A program made the position numbers and the translations under genes. 64,000 bases of DNA from positions 124,001 through 188,000 of the forward strand of contig NZ_JAEKIS010000005.1 of the NCBI RefSeq assembly GCF_017311415.1. The letters run 5' to 3'. The stretch comes from Salipiger abyssi (GTDB lineage: Bacteria; Pseudomonadota; Alphaproteobacteria; Rhodobacterales; Rhodobacteraceae). This document shows, piece after piece, positions 28,661 to 36,977 of this stretch. How positions within the stretch are numbered: position 1 is the first letter of the stretch; the number at the start of each line of letters is the position of its first letter. The notes under the pieces are model-generated. The model ran no database searches and was not told the origin of the DNA. It saw only the letters and a list, made by a program, of their open reading frames with translations.

Positions 28661-30454
28661 TCAGTTCCGGATGAGTGTCACATTGGTCATGTCGCTCATA
28701 TCGTATTCCGGACGCAAGCCCAGAAGCGGCGCGATCCGGCCGATCATCTCGGCGGCCACCGGCACGGCGGTCCAGCCAGCGGTGCGGCGGGGCTTGGAGC
28801 CGGAGGTCTCGACCGGCTCGTCGAGCGTGACGACCAGCACGTATTTCGGATCATGCGCCGGGAACATCGAGGCAAAGGTGGCGATCACCTTATCCTTGTA
28901 GTAGCCGCCGCCATGCTCCTTGGGTTTGTCCGCCGTGCCGGTCTTGCCGCCGACGTGATAGCCCGGCACCTCACCAAAGCTCGCCGTGCCCTCGCTCACC
29001 ACCTTGCGCAGCATCTGCCGCGCCGCCGCCGATACCGGTTCCGAGAGCACACGCGGCCCGATTTTCGGACCGTGCTGTTTCAGCAGCGTCGGGCTGACCA
29101 GATGGCCGCCATTGGCGATGGTGGAATAGGCCGCCGCCAGATGCAGCGGCGAGGAGCTGAGCCCGTGCCCGTAGGAGATCGTCACCGACGAGAGGTCGGT
29201 CCAGCGCGAGGGCAGCAGCGGCTTGCCGCCTGCCGCCTCGACGATCTCGAGCCCGGTCGGCTCGAAAAAGCCCAGCGATTTCAGAAACTCCTGCTGCCGC
29301 TCGATGCCGATGGCCAGCGCGATCTTGCCGGTGCCGCGGTTCGAGCTCTTCACGATGACCTGCTCGACGCTGATCTCGCCGTAATTGTGCCCATCGAACT
29401 CGCCGATGCGGTGCCCGCCGACCTTGAAGGGCGGGCGGGTGTCGATCACCGTGTCGGGGCGCACCAGCCCCAGCTCCATCGCCTGAGCGGCGGCAAAGAT
29501 CTTGAAGGTCGAACCCAGCTCATAGACCCCCTGCACCGCACGGTTGAACAGCGGGCTGTCGGAGGGGCTGCCCTCGGTCGGCGGGCGGGGCCGGTCGTTG
29601 GGGTCGAAATCGGGCAGCGAGGCGATGGCGATCACCTCGCCGGTATGCACATCCATCAGCACCGAGGCCGCACCCTTGGCGTTCATCAGCCGCATGCCCG
29701 AATCCAGCACCCGCTCGGTGGCGGCCTGAATGGTCAGGTCGATGGAAAGCTCCAGCGGCGCGCCCTCGCGGGCCGGGTCGCGCAGCTTGGCGTCGAAATA
29801 TTTCTCGATCCCGGCGGTGCCGATGACCTCGGCGGAATGCACGCCCTCGCGCCCGAAGCTGGCGCCGCCAAGGATATGCGAGGCCAGCGCGCCATTGGGA
29901 TAAAGCCGCATTTCGCGCGGACCGAAGAGCAGCCCGGGCTCGCCGATATCGTGCACCGCCTGCATCTGCTCGGGGCTGATTTTCTTCTTCACCCAGAGAA
30001 ACTTGCGCTTCTCGTCGGTGAAATCCTTGATCATCCGCTCTTCGTCGAGATCCGGGAAGATCGCCTTCAGCTCCTTTGCCGCGCGCAGCGGCTCGATCAT
30101 CTGCTGCGGATGCGCGTAGAGCGAATGCGTCTCCATATTGGTGGCGAGGATGCGGCCATGACGGTCGGTGATGTCGGCGCGGCTGGCGATGATCGAGGCG
30201 CCGGTGGCCTGGGCGCGCGGCTCGCTGGGTTCGGAACCGGCCAGCACGCCCATGCGCACACCGATGGTGCCGAACGCAACGAAGAACAGCACGCCCAGCA
30301 CCAGCAGGCGGCCCTCGGCGCGCACCCTTGCGCGGTCGCGCATCTGCTCGTGGCGGATGCGGATATTCTCGCGTTCGATGGCGTCGGGGTTCTCGCCCTT
30401 GCGGCGGGCGTCGAGGATGCGGGCCAGAGGGCGGAGCGGGGTGCGCGTGGTCAT
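28661..30454 (-). CDS. ftsI: Septal transpeptidase FtsI (PBP3)
   Basis: 597 residues. One N-terminal transmembrane helix (about residues 49-66), a dimerisation domain, and the transpeptidase domain with STFK (catalytic Ser315, Lys318), SSN (370-372) and KTGT (504-507). It crosslinks septal peptidoglycan together with FtsW. ATG at 30454 overlaps the ftsL stop (ATGA). The longer open frame upstream of this start lies over ftsL and is not coding. Confidence 0.98.
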   Translation of the reverse strand: MTTRTPLRPLARILDARRKGENPDAIERENIRIRHEQMRDRARVRAEGRLLVLGVLFFVAFGTIGVRMGVLAGSEPSEPRAQATGASIIASRADITDRHGRILATNMETHSLYAHPQQMIEPLRAAKELKAIFPDLDEERMIKDFTDEKRKFLWVKKKISPEQMQAVHDIGEPGLLFGPREMRLYPNGALASHILGGASFGREGVHSAEVIGTAGIEKYFDAKLRDPAREGAPLELSIDLTIQAATERVLDSGMRLMNAKGAASVLMDVHTGEVIAIASLPDFDPNDRPRPPTEGSPSDSPLFNRAVQGVYELGSTFKIFAAAQAMELGLVRPDTVIDTRPPFKVGGHRIGEFDGHNYGEISVEQVIVKSSNRGTGKIALAIGIERQQEFLKSLGFFEPTGLEIVEAAGGKPLLPSRWTDLSSVTISYGHGLSSSPLHLAAAYSTIANGGHLVSPTLLKQHGPKIGPRVLSEPVSAAARQMLRKVVSEGTASFGEVPGYHVGGKTGTADKPKEHGGGYYKDKVIATFASMFPAHDPKYVLVVTLDEPVETSGSKPRRTAGWTAVPVAAEMIGRIAPLLGLRPEYDMSDMTNVTLIRN

Positions 30455-30795
30455 TGCGTCGCTCCCGCGCTGGTCACATCGACCGGATCGGTGACCACCA
30501 GCGGATGAATCACCGGATAGGCAACCTGATCGACGCGGCCGTATTGATCGGCCCGCATCGGCAGCAATTCGAGCCGGGGAAAGTTGATCTCGGCCAGATC
30601 GCGCAGCCGGTCGGGGCGGTTGAGATAGGCCCATTCCGCCTTGAGGATCGCCAGCCGCGCCCGCGCATCGGCGATGTCGCGATGCAGATCCTCCACATGG
30701 TCGAGCGCCGCCTGGGTGTCGTAGTTTTCGCGATAGGCCCAGAAGGCGAGGCCGATCAGCCCCAGAAAGGTGGTCACATAGAGCATCGTTCGCAT
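30451..30795 (-). CDS. ftsL: Cell division protein FtsL
   Basis: 114 residues. A short N-terminus, one transmembrane helix (TMLYVTTFLGLIGLAFWAY) and a heptad-like coiled coil (ALDHVEDLHRDIADARARLAILKAEWAYLNRPDRLRDLA). It bridges FtsQ/FtsB and FtsW/FtsI. ATG at 30795 shares one base with the rsmH stop (TGATG). The sequence is poorly conserved and the call rests on size, topology and position between rsmH and ftsI. Confidence 0.92.
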   Translation of the reverse strand: MRTMLYVTTFLGLIGLAFWAYRENYDTQAALDHVEDLHRDIADARARLAILKAEWAYLNRPDRLRDLAEINFPRLELLPMRADQYGRVDQVAYPVIHPLVVTDPVDVTSAGATQ

Positions 30796-31787
30796 CAGCG
30801 CTTCCCCTTCAGTTGCGGCATGTTCAGTGTGGCGGATCCGATCTCGCCCGGCACCGCCCCGGTACGGCGCCCGATGCGCAGCCGCGCCGAGCGGGCGCGC
30901 GGGTTGGCCTGCAACTCCACCTCGTCCGGCCCCACCGCCTTGCGTGTCACCAGCTCGAAACGCGGCTCTTCGGTCTCGGTCAGCGGCGCGTGGCGGCTCA
31001 CCGAGCCAAGCCGACCGGAGCGCGCCTGGAAGAAGCGCTTGACCATGCGGTCCTCGACCGAATGGAAGGTCACCACGCAGAGCCAGCCGCCGGGCTTCAG
31101 CGCGCGCTCGGCAGCCATCAGCCCGCGCCAGAGCGCGCCGTATTCGTCGTTCACCGCGATGCGCAGCGCCTGAAAGCTGCGTGTCGCCGGATGCGACTGG
31201 CCGGGTTTCGGGCGCGGCAGGCAAGCCTCGACGATCGACGACAACCGTGCGGTGGTTTCAATGGGTTCCTCGGCGCGCGCCTTGACGATGGCCCGCGCGA
31301 TGCGGCGCGAGGCGCGCTCCTCGCCATAGGTATAAAGCACATCGGCCAGCGTGGTTTCGTCCAGCCGCTTGACCAGATCGGCGGCGCTTTCGCCCGCCTG
31401 CTCCATGCGCATGTCGAGCGGCCCGTCCTTCTGGAAGGAAAAGCCGCGCTCCGCCCGGTCGAGCTGCATCGAAGAGACGCCGAGATCCAGCACCACACCG
31501 TCGACGTCGCTGGCATAGCGATCCATGTCGGCGAAATTGCCCTCGACCAGCTCCAGCCGGTCACCGTATTCGCCGATCCATCCCGCCGCCATCTCATGCG
31601 CCAGCGGATCGCGGTCGATGCCGATCACCCTGCCCGCACCTGCCTCCAGCAGCCCGCGCGCATAGCCGCCGGCGCCGAAAGTGCCGTCGATCCAGGTGCC
31701 GCCGACCGGTGCCACCGCCTCCAGCAAGGGACGCAGGAGGACCGGGACGTGCGGCGCGCCGTCATTCTGCTCCGCCGCAGGGGCCAT
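30795..31787 (-). CDS. rsmH: 16S rRNA m4C1402 methyltransferase RsmH (MraW)
   Basis: 330 residues. The SAM-binding region reads [18 protein letters not shown] and the conserved [13 protein letters not shown] and [15 protein letters not shown] follow. [11 protein letters not shown] lies in the C-terminal half. It N4-methylates C1402 of 16S rRNA in the P site. ATG at 31787 directly abuts the mraZ stop. Confidence 0.98.
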   Translation of the reverse strand: MAPAAEQNDGAPHVPVLLRPLLEAVAPVGGTWIDGTFGAGGYARGLLEAGAGRVIGIDRDPLAHEMAAGWIGEYGDRLELVEGNFADMDRYASDVDGVVLDLGVSSMQLDRAERGFSFQKDGPLDMRMEQAGESAADLVKRLDETTLADVLYTYGEERASRRIARAIVKARAEEPIETTARLSSIVEACLPRPKPGQSHPATRSFQALRIAVNDEYGALWRGLMAAERALKPGGWLCVVTFHSVEDRMVKRFFQARSGRLGSVSRHAPLTETEEPRFELVTRKAVGPDEVELQANPRARSARLRIGRRTGAVPGEIGSATLNMPQLKGKR

Positions 31788-32300
31788 CTAGATCTCCTCG
31801 TCCTCGTCGTCATCTTCGTCGAGCAGCGTCAGCGGGTCGTCGTCGAACTCGTCGAGCTCTTCCTCGGTCTCGGCCAGATCCGCGTCATAAGCCGCAGGTT
31901 CCCAGATCTGGAACGTGTCGACATTGGAGGCGAACTGCGCCTCGCCCGAGAGGCCGATCTTTTCGCGCAGCTTCGCGGGCAGCACGATGCGGCCGGTCTC
32001 GTCGACGCTGGTGGTGATCGACTGGGTCGAGAACAGCCGTTCGAGAATCCGGCGCTTCTTTGAGCCGCGCTTCATGCGGCTGATGCGATCCTCGACCGCC
32101 TCGATCTCGTCGATGGTGTAGCATTCCAGGTATTTGCGGCGCTGGTCGCCGTAGACGATCACGAAGTTGGGGTTCAGCCCCTCGACCCAGTCCGGGTCAC
32201 CGGCTTCGAGCACACGGCGAAAAGAGGCCGGGATGGACACCCTGCCCTTGCTGTCGACCTTGTGCCGACTTTCGCCTCTGAACCTTAGCCTGCGGCTCAC
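31788..32300 (-). CDS. mraZ: Transcriptional regulator MraZ
   Basis: 170 residues. Two tandem MraZ/AbrB-like domains each hold the DxxxR motif: HKVDSKGRVSIPASF and TSVDETGRIVLPAKL. The acidic C-terminal tail (DDDPLTLLDEDDDEDEEI) is unusual in its length of acid residues. The GTG at 32300 (VSRRLRFRGESRHKVD) is chosen because it matches the family N-terminus; the frame stays open through the terminator hairpin upstream, which argues against earlier starts. MraZ binds TGGGN repeats and controls the dcw operon in E. coli; candidate boxes lie upstream (32564-32949). Confidence 0.94.
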   Translation of the reverse strand: MSRRLRFRGESRHKVDSKGRVSIPASFRRVLEAGDPDWVEGLNPNFVIVYGDQRRKYLECYTIDEIEAVEDRISRMKRGSKKRRILERLFSTQSITTSVDETGRIVLPAKLREKIGLSGEAQFASNVDTFQIWEPAAYDADLAETEEELDEFDDDPLTLLDEDDDEDEEI

Positions 32301-32321
32301 TGTCCCTACTCTCGCCCCCTG

Positions 32322-32367
32322 AAACGAAATACGGCGGGTTGATCTGCTGCCACTGATCAACCCGCCG
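32322..32367 (-). terminator. Terminator hairpin in the mraZ leader
   Basis: A 13-bp perfect stem (arms 32332-32344 and 32355-32367, CGGCGGGTTGATC and its complement) with a 10-nt loop. On the minus strand it is followed by TATTTCGTTTC. It lies only about 30 nt before the mraZ start, so it would attenuate dcw transcription. Confidence 0.8.
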
Positions 32368-32563
32368 CCTTGACCCGCTTTGCGGGCTAGTCCGACTGCG
32401 CGCGCCACCTGGGGGGATGTCTGCTCGCTCGCGCGCCGGATCTCTTTGTTCACGATGAAGGGCGGGTGCCTGTATGAACCTGCTCTTTTATTGTTTTGGG
32501 ATGTTTTGCCGGGGTCTTTGTTGCGCCCCTTGTCCGTCCCTCATCGTGGTAAAAGGTATGTCA

Positions 32564-32578
32564 TGGGATTTCATGGGA
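32564..32578 (+). promoter_or_regulatory. Candidate MraZ box pair (plus strand)
   Basis: TGGGA, 5 nt, TGGGA. The TGGGN direct repeat with 5-nt spacing is the published E. coli MraZ operator. This pair has the opposite orientation to the others and lies inside the proposed leader. Confidence 0.4.
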
Positions 32579-32626
32579 AGCAATGGTTTTTTCGAGATAA
32601 ACCCCCTGTATTTTGCCCACAGCCCC

Positions 32627-32635
32627 TGTGGAAAA
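32627..32635 (-). promoter_or_regulatory. Possible DnaA box in the mraZ upstream region
   Basis: The minus strand reads TTTTCCACA, which fits the relaxed box TTWTNCACA. It overlaps a CCACAG/CTGTGG inverted repeat at 32617-32631. Weak evidence on its own. Confidence 0.3.
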
Positions 32636-32733
32636 CAACATGTTGGGGTCCCATTTACCTAAAATCACGGATATGTGGTGAGCGGGAACCAGCCCATCGC
32701 TAAATGTAGTAACGGCGGCGTGAGGAAAAAAAT

Positions 32734-32748
32734 ACCCATGCTTTCCCA
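32734..32748 (-). promoter_or_regulatory. Candidate MraZ box pair
   Basis: Minus strand: TGGGA, AAGCA, TGGGT. The 10-bp period matches MraZ operators. A further single TGGGA stands at 32774-32778. Confidence 0.5.
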
Positions 32749-32801
32749 AAAAAATTCGCACCGGGCCCTTTAGTCCCAAAATCTCCGAGAAATCCAGCGG
32801 C

Positions 32802-32816
32802 TCCCATGTCGTCCCA
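32802..32816 (-). promoter_or_regulatory. Candidate MraZ box pair
   Basis: Minus strand: TGGGA, CGACA, TGGGA. Exact match to the TGGGN-N5-TGGGN pattern, about 510 nt upstream of the mraZ start. Confidence 0.5.
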
Positions 32817-32901
32817 TATCACGAATCTCAGCGGATTCGCCGGGATTCCGGCGAGTCAGCCACCGGCAAGCCGACTCGGCGCGCCCTGTCGCGCGATAGT
32901 T

Positions 32902-32949
32902 TCCCATGAGTTCCCATAGTGGCATCCCATCCCGTCCCATCCCGTCCCG
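32902..32949 (-). promoter_or_regulatory. Cluster of TGGGA/CGGGA boxes next to the B12 riboswitch
   Basis: A TGGGA-N5-TGGGA pair at 32902-32916 is followed by five GGGA units in a 5-bp tandem at 32925-32949 (CCCAT and CCCGT units on the plus strand). The 10-bp spaced TGGGA pair is present again inside the tandem. It ends about 50 bp before the riboswitch, so it could affect btuB as well as mraZ. Confidence 0.4.
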
Positions 32950-32997
32950 CAACACGAGAGGCTTGCATGCAAAGCCGCCGCACAGTATGCGGAAAAC

Positions 32998-33165
32998 GCC
33001 TTGGTTCCGGGCCGACCGTCCGGAGAATAGGGAACGCGGTGCAAATCCGCGACTGCCCCCGCAACTGTGAGCGGCGAGCGTCATCGGCATCACGCCACTG
33101 GGCAGCACTGCCCGGGAAGGCCCGACCGGCGCAACGACCCGCAAGTCAGGAGACCTGCCAGGGTG
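32998..33165 (+). promoter_or_regulatory. Cobalamin (AdoCbl) riboswitch
   Basis: Diagnostic conserved blocks occur in order: GAATAGGGAACGCGGTGCAA, ATCCGCGACTGCCCCCGCAACTG, GCCACTGG, CCGGGAAGG and GCAAGTCAGGAGACCTGCC. The second block is the B12-box core. It lies 144 nt upstream of btuB on the same strand; a GGTGATCACC palindrome directly follows and may be part of the expression platform. High B12 should reduce expression of the whole uptake operon. Confidence 0.95.
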
Positions 33166-33308
33166 ATCACCCTCCCCATGCGCGGGGCGCGCTTTGGGAA
33201 CGGTCCTTCCGTTCGTGGTGACATGACGCACCGTTCACGGAAGCATCGCATGCCTTCCGGGAACATCACCACAACGCCCCGTTCGCGGGGCCGATCCGGA
33301 AAGGAAAC

Positions 33309-35180
33309 ATGCCGATGAAGCATGTCCTCACCTCTGTCTCGGCGCTGGCGCTGAGCCTGCCCGCCATCGCACAGGCCGACACGGCACTGGAACTGGCACC
33401 GATCACCTTCTATGCCAACGACCTGCCGCTCGAACTGGGCCGCAGCGGCAGCTCCGTCTCGGTCCTTACCGAGGAAGAGATCGCCGCCTCTCCCGCCACC
33501 ACGCTGGCCGACACGCTCGACGCGCTGCCCGGCCTCTCGGTGACCAACAATGGCGGCCCGGGCAAAAGCACGCAGCTGCGCATCCGCGGCCTGCCCAACC
33601 AATATGCGCCGGTCTATATCAACGGCATCGAGGCCACCGATGCCTCGTCGACCCAGGCGAATTTCAACTTCGGCAACATCCTTCCCGGCGGCGTCACCCG
33701 CGCCGAGGTGGTGAAAGGCACGCAATCTGCGCTGTACGGCTCCGACGCCATTGCCGGCATCGTCGCGCTGGAGCTCGCCAAGGCGCCCGAAACCCCGGGT
33801 CAGGAAGGCCGGGCCGCCGCCGAGGTCGGCGCCAATGGCACCAAGAGCGCCACGCTCGGCTATGGCGTCGCGGGCGAGAGCTGGGGCCTGGCGGTTTCGG
33901 CCACCCGCTTCGTCACCGACGGCTACAGCTCGGTCGACGCGCCCGGCTATGACGAGGACGATCCCTATCAGGCCACCCAGATCGGGCTCGACGCCTATTG
34001 GGACGTGACCCCCGATCTGCGCTTCGGCCTGTCCGGCTTCGGCTATTCCGCCGATGGCGATTACGACGCCAACAGCTGGCCCGATCCAGAGGACGGCACC
34101 TTTGCCAGCGACAGCTGGGGCCTGCGTACCTATGCGCAGCTACAAACCGGCGCCGTGGCGCATGAACTGTCCTTTTCGCGCTTCGACATCGACCGCAATT
34201 TCGACGCGGTAGGCTTCAAGGACGAATTCGGTTCCACCCGCGACAAGATCGCCTATTCCGGCAGCTGGGAAATCGCCGAGGGCCGCAGCCTCAGCTTCGG
34301 CATCGACCGAACCAATGAGGAAGCGGAATTCAGCGCTCCGGTCTACGATAGCACCTGGACCCGCACCGGCACCCAGTCGAGCAGCGAAGATGTCGACAAT
34401 ACCGGCGTCTTCGCCGAGCTGGCCTGGGCCTTCGACCCGGCGCTGGACGCGGTGTTCTCGGTGCGTCACGACGAGCATTCCGAATTCGGCGGCGAATGGA
34501 GCGGCCGGGCCGCGCTCTCCTGGCGCGCCACCGAAGCGCTGACCCTGCGCGGTGCGCTGGCCAAGGGCTATCGCGCACCCTCGCTTTATGAGCTGTTCAA
34601 TCCGTCCTACGGCAATGCCGGGCTCGACCCCGAGACCAGCCACAGCGCCGAGATTGGGGCCGATTACAGCTTTGCCAATGGCGCGACGCTGGGCGCGACG
34701 CTGTTCTATACCGAAATCGACGACCTGATCGACTACGATTTCGCCACCAGCAGCTACAAGCAGATCTCGGGCACCACGGTGTCCAAGGGCCTGGAGCTGG
34801 CGGGCCGGCTGCCGATCGGCGAGCGGATCTCGCTGACCGGTGGCTTCACCTATACCGACGCGCGCGATTCCGATGACGATCCGCTGCAACGGGTGCCGCG
34901 CTACGACCTGTCGCTGGGCGTCTCCGCCGAGATCACCGATCAACTGAGCGGCGGTCTGTCGGTCAGCCACAAGGCGGATTTCCCCGACACCTATGGCGTC
35001 ACCGGCACCCAGTCGGTGGACGACTACACCCTGGTGAACGCACAGGTCGCCTATGAATTCCGCAACGGCGTCGAAGCCTATCTGCGGGTCGAGAACCTGT
35101 TCGACGAGGATTACGCCGTGATCCCCGACTATGCGACATCGGACCGCGCCGCCTATTTCGGGATCCGTGCGCGTTTCTAG
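33309..35180 (+). CDS. btuB: TonB-dependent vitamin B12 receptor BtuB
   Basis: 623 residues; outer membrane cobalamin receptor. Signal peptide (VLTSVSALALSLPAIAQA), then a TonB-box-like LAPITFYA, the plug domain (LPGLSVTNNGGPGKSTQLRIRGLPNQYAPVYINGIEA, VVKGTQSALYGSDAIAG) and a 22-strand-type barrel ending in YLRVENLFDEDYAVIPDYATSDRAAYFGIRARF with a terminal Phe. ATG at 33309 with AAGGAAAC upstream; an ATG two codons later is possible. The preceding cobalamin riboswitch fixes the substrate. Confidence 0.95.
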   Translation: MPMKHVLTSVSALALSLPAIAQADTALELAPITFYANDLPLELGRSGSSVSVLTEEEIAASPATTLADTLDALPGLSVTNNGGPGKSTQLRIRGLPNQYAPVYINGIEATDASSTQANFNFGNILPGGVTRAEVVKGTQSALYGSDAIAGIVALELAKAPETPGQEGRAAAEVGANGTKSATLGYGVAGESWGLAVSATRFVTDGYSSVDAPGYDEDDPYQATQIGLDAYWDVTPDLRFGLSGFGYSADGDYDANSWPDPEDGTFASDSWGLRTYAQLQTGAVAHELSFSRFDIDRNFDAVGFKDEFGSTRDKIAYSGSWEIAEGRSLSFGIDRTNEEAEFSAPVYDSTWTRTGTQSSSEDVDNTGVFAELAWAFDPALDAVFSVRHDEHSEFGGEWSGRAALSWRATEALTLRGALAKGYRAPSLYELFNPSYGNAGLDPETSHSAEIGADYSFANGATLGATLFYTEIDDLIDYDFATSSYKQISGTTVSKGLELAGRLPIGERISLTGGFTYTDARDSDDDPLQRVPRYDLSLGVSAEITDQLSGGLSVSHKADFPDTYGVTGTQSVDDYTLVNAQVAYEFRNGVEAYLRVENLFDEDYAVIPDYATSDRAAYFGIRARF

Positions 35181-36003
35181 GGCAATAACGCTGGCTGCCG
35201 CCCTGCTCTGCGCGGGCGCGGCGGCGGCGGCGGACGATGCGGCCCCCGGCCGCGTCGTCTCGCTCAATGTCTGCACCGATCAGCTCGCGCTGCTGATCGG
35301 TGCGCCCGGGCAGCTCATCTCGGTCTCGCGGCTGGCCCACGACCCGCGCAGTTCGGCCATGGCCGAGGAGGCCCGCGCCCTCCCCGCCAACGGCGCCAGC
35401 GCCGAAGAGGTGGTGCTGCTTCGCCCGGATCTGGTACTGGCCGGCAACTACACCGCCCGCGCCGCCACGCAGATGCTGGAACAGCTGGGCTACCGGGTCG
35501 AACGCTTCGCCCCCGCCCGCTCGCTCGAGGACGCGCGGCAGAACATCCTGCGCATGGGCGCGCTGCTGGGCCGCGAGGACCGCGCCGCCGAGGTGCTGGC
35601 CGATTTCGACGCCCGGCGCGCAGCGCTGCGCGAAACGCCGGAGCGCAAGCCGAGGGTGGCCTATTACATGCCCTTCAACGAGACCGCCGGCGCCCAGACC
35701 CTGACCGGCGATATCCTAAACGCCGCCGGCATGGCCAATCTCGCCGATGAAAAGGGCATGGCCTTTCGCGGTCGCCTCCCGCTCGAAGGGCTGCTGCTGG
35801 CCGAGCCCGACCTGATCCTCGTCAGCCGCCCCTATGACAGCCCGGCGCAGGCGACCTCGCTGCTGCAACACCCCGCGCTTCAGGCCACCGGCGCGCTGCA
35901 TCAGGTGGTGGACAGCCCCAACTGGATCTGCGGCACGCCGGCGCTGCTCGACGCGGTGGCGGCGATGCGCGATCTGCGCCACGACTGGGAGGCGGCGCAA
36001 TGA
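35167..36003 (+). CDS. btuF: Cobalamin ABC transporter binding protein BtuF
   Basis: 278 residues. A signal peptide (AITLAAALLCAGAAAAA) precedes a type III periplasmic binding fold (RVVSLNVCTDQLALLIGAPGQLISVSRLAHDP). The start is inferred as the GTG at 35167, which overlaps the end of btuB by 14 nt; an ATG at 35131 would put residues unlike a signal peptide first. Its stop overlaps btuC (ATGA). By context it hands B12 from BtuB to BtuCD. Confidence 0.88.
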   Translation: MRVSRAITLAAALLCAGAAAAADDAAPGRVVSLNVCTDQLALLIGAPGQLISVSRLAHDPRSSAMAEEARALPANGASAEEVVLLRPDLVLAGNYTARAATQMLEQLGYRVERFAPARSLEDARQNILRMGALLGREDRAAEVLADFDARRAALRETPERKPRVAYYMPFNETAGAQTLTGDILNAAGMANLADEKGMAFRGRLPLEGLLLAEPDLILVSRPYDSPAQATSLLQHPALQATGALHQVVDSPNWICGTPALLDAVAAMRDLRHDWEAAQ

Positions 36004-36977
36004 GGCTCGCCCTGCCGCTCGCCGCGCTGGTGCTGGCGCTGTTCTTCACCTCGCTGGGGCTGGGTTATGCCGCGCTGCCGCCGCGCGCGGTGCTGGGCGG
36101 GCTGATCGGCCTCGGCGATCCGCTGCATGTCATGGTGATGCAGGAAATCCGCCTGCCGCGCAGTGCATTGGCGGCGCTGGTCGGCGCCGCGCTCGGGCTT
36201 TCGGGCGCCGCGATGCAGGGCTATCTGCGCAACCCGCTGGCCGAGCCGGGACTGATCGGCGTCTCCGGCTCGGCGGCACTCGGCGCGGTGCTGGCGCTGC
36301 AAACCGGGCTCGCGGCGGCATTTGCGCTGGCGCTGCCGCTGATGGCGCTGCTCTTCGCGCTGGGGGCGGTGGCGCTGATCCTGCTGCTCGCCGGGCCGCG
36401 CGGCGGTTCGCTGGTGCTGATCCTCGCGGGCATCGCGGTCTCGGCGCTGGCGGGCGCGCTGACCTCGCTGGTGCTGAACCTGTCGTCGAACCCCTATGCC
36501 ACCTATGAAATCGTGTTCTGGATGATGGGCTCGGTCGCCGACCGCTCACTCACTCACCTGACGCTGGCGCTGCCGCTGATCGCCCTCGGCGGCGCCGCGC
36601 TGCTGACGCTGGGGCGCGGGCTCGACGCGCTGACGCTGGGCGAGGACGGCGCGCAGGCGCTTGGTATCTCGCTGACCTCGCTGCGGCTGCGGCTGCTCTT
36701 CGGCACCGCCGCCGCCGTTGGCGCCGCCACCGCCGTGGCCGGCGCCGTGGGCTTTGTCGGGCTCGTGGTGCCGCATCTGCTGCGCCCGCTCTGCGGCGCC
36801 CGGCCCTCGCGGCTGCTCTGGGCCTCGGCGCTCGGCGGCGCGGCGATGCTGCTGGCCGCCGACATCGCGGTGCGGCTGATCCTGCCCGAGCGCGACCTCA
36901 AGCTCGGCGTGGTCATGGCGCTGATCGGCGCGCCGCTCTTCCTGCATCTGATCTACAAGACGCGGAGGGGTCTATGA
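36000..36977 (+). CDS. btuC: Cobalamin ABC transporter permease BtuC (FecCD family)
   Basis: 325 residues with about nine to ten transmembrane helices. FecCD features are LPRSALAALVGAALGLSGAAMQGYLRNPLAEPGLIGVSGSAALG and VGFVGLVVPHLLRPLCG. ATG at 36000 overlaps the btuF stop, and its own stop overlaps btuD (ATGA). Confidence 0.95.
   Translation: MRLALPLAALVLALFFTSLGLGYAALPPRAVLGGLIGLGDPLHVMVMQEIRLPRSALAALVGAALGLSGAAMQGYLRNPLAEPGLIGVSGSAALGAVLALQTGLAAAFALALPLMALLFALGAVALILLLAGPRGGSLVLILAGIAVSALAGALTSLVLNLSSNPYATYEIVFWMMGSVADRSLTHLTLALPLIALGGAALLTLGRGLDALTLGEDGAQALGISLTSLRLRLLFGTAAAVGAATAVAGAVGFVGLVVPHLLRPLCGARPSRLLWASALGGAAMLLAADIAVRLILPERDLKLGVVMALIGAPLFLHLIYKTRRGL

Larger units (their letters stand above)
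32322..32580 (-). ncRNA. Candidate UpsM-like leader RNA of the dcw operon
   Basis: The mraZ start codon is preceded by an unusually long AT-richer region without a gene. A strong terminator hairpin stands at 32332-32367, just before mraZ. In Rhodobacter sphaeroides the dcw cluster has an extended 5' leader that yields the abundant small RNA UpsM by termination and RNase E processing. The same layout is seen here. The 5' end given is a guess; no promoter was fixed. Confidence 0.4.
32301..32997. other. Divergent mraZ/btuB control region
   Basis: About 700 bp without a gene, more AT-rich than its surroundings between roughly 32460 and 32790. It holds the terminator, the TGGGA pairs and one possible DnaA box listed separately. 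A 153-codon minus-strand frame (32770-33231) crosses the riboswitch and is not credible as a gene. Confidence 0.7.

Noticed and set aside
32925-32949. Short tandem repeat considered as part of a CRISPR-like array
   Set aside because: Units are only 5 bp, without spacers, and no cas gene is present.
32770-33231. 153-codon minus-strand frame upstream of btuB
   Set aside because: It runs through the cobalamin riboswitch on the opposite strand and through the TGGGA repeats; no protein-like pattern.
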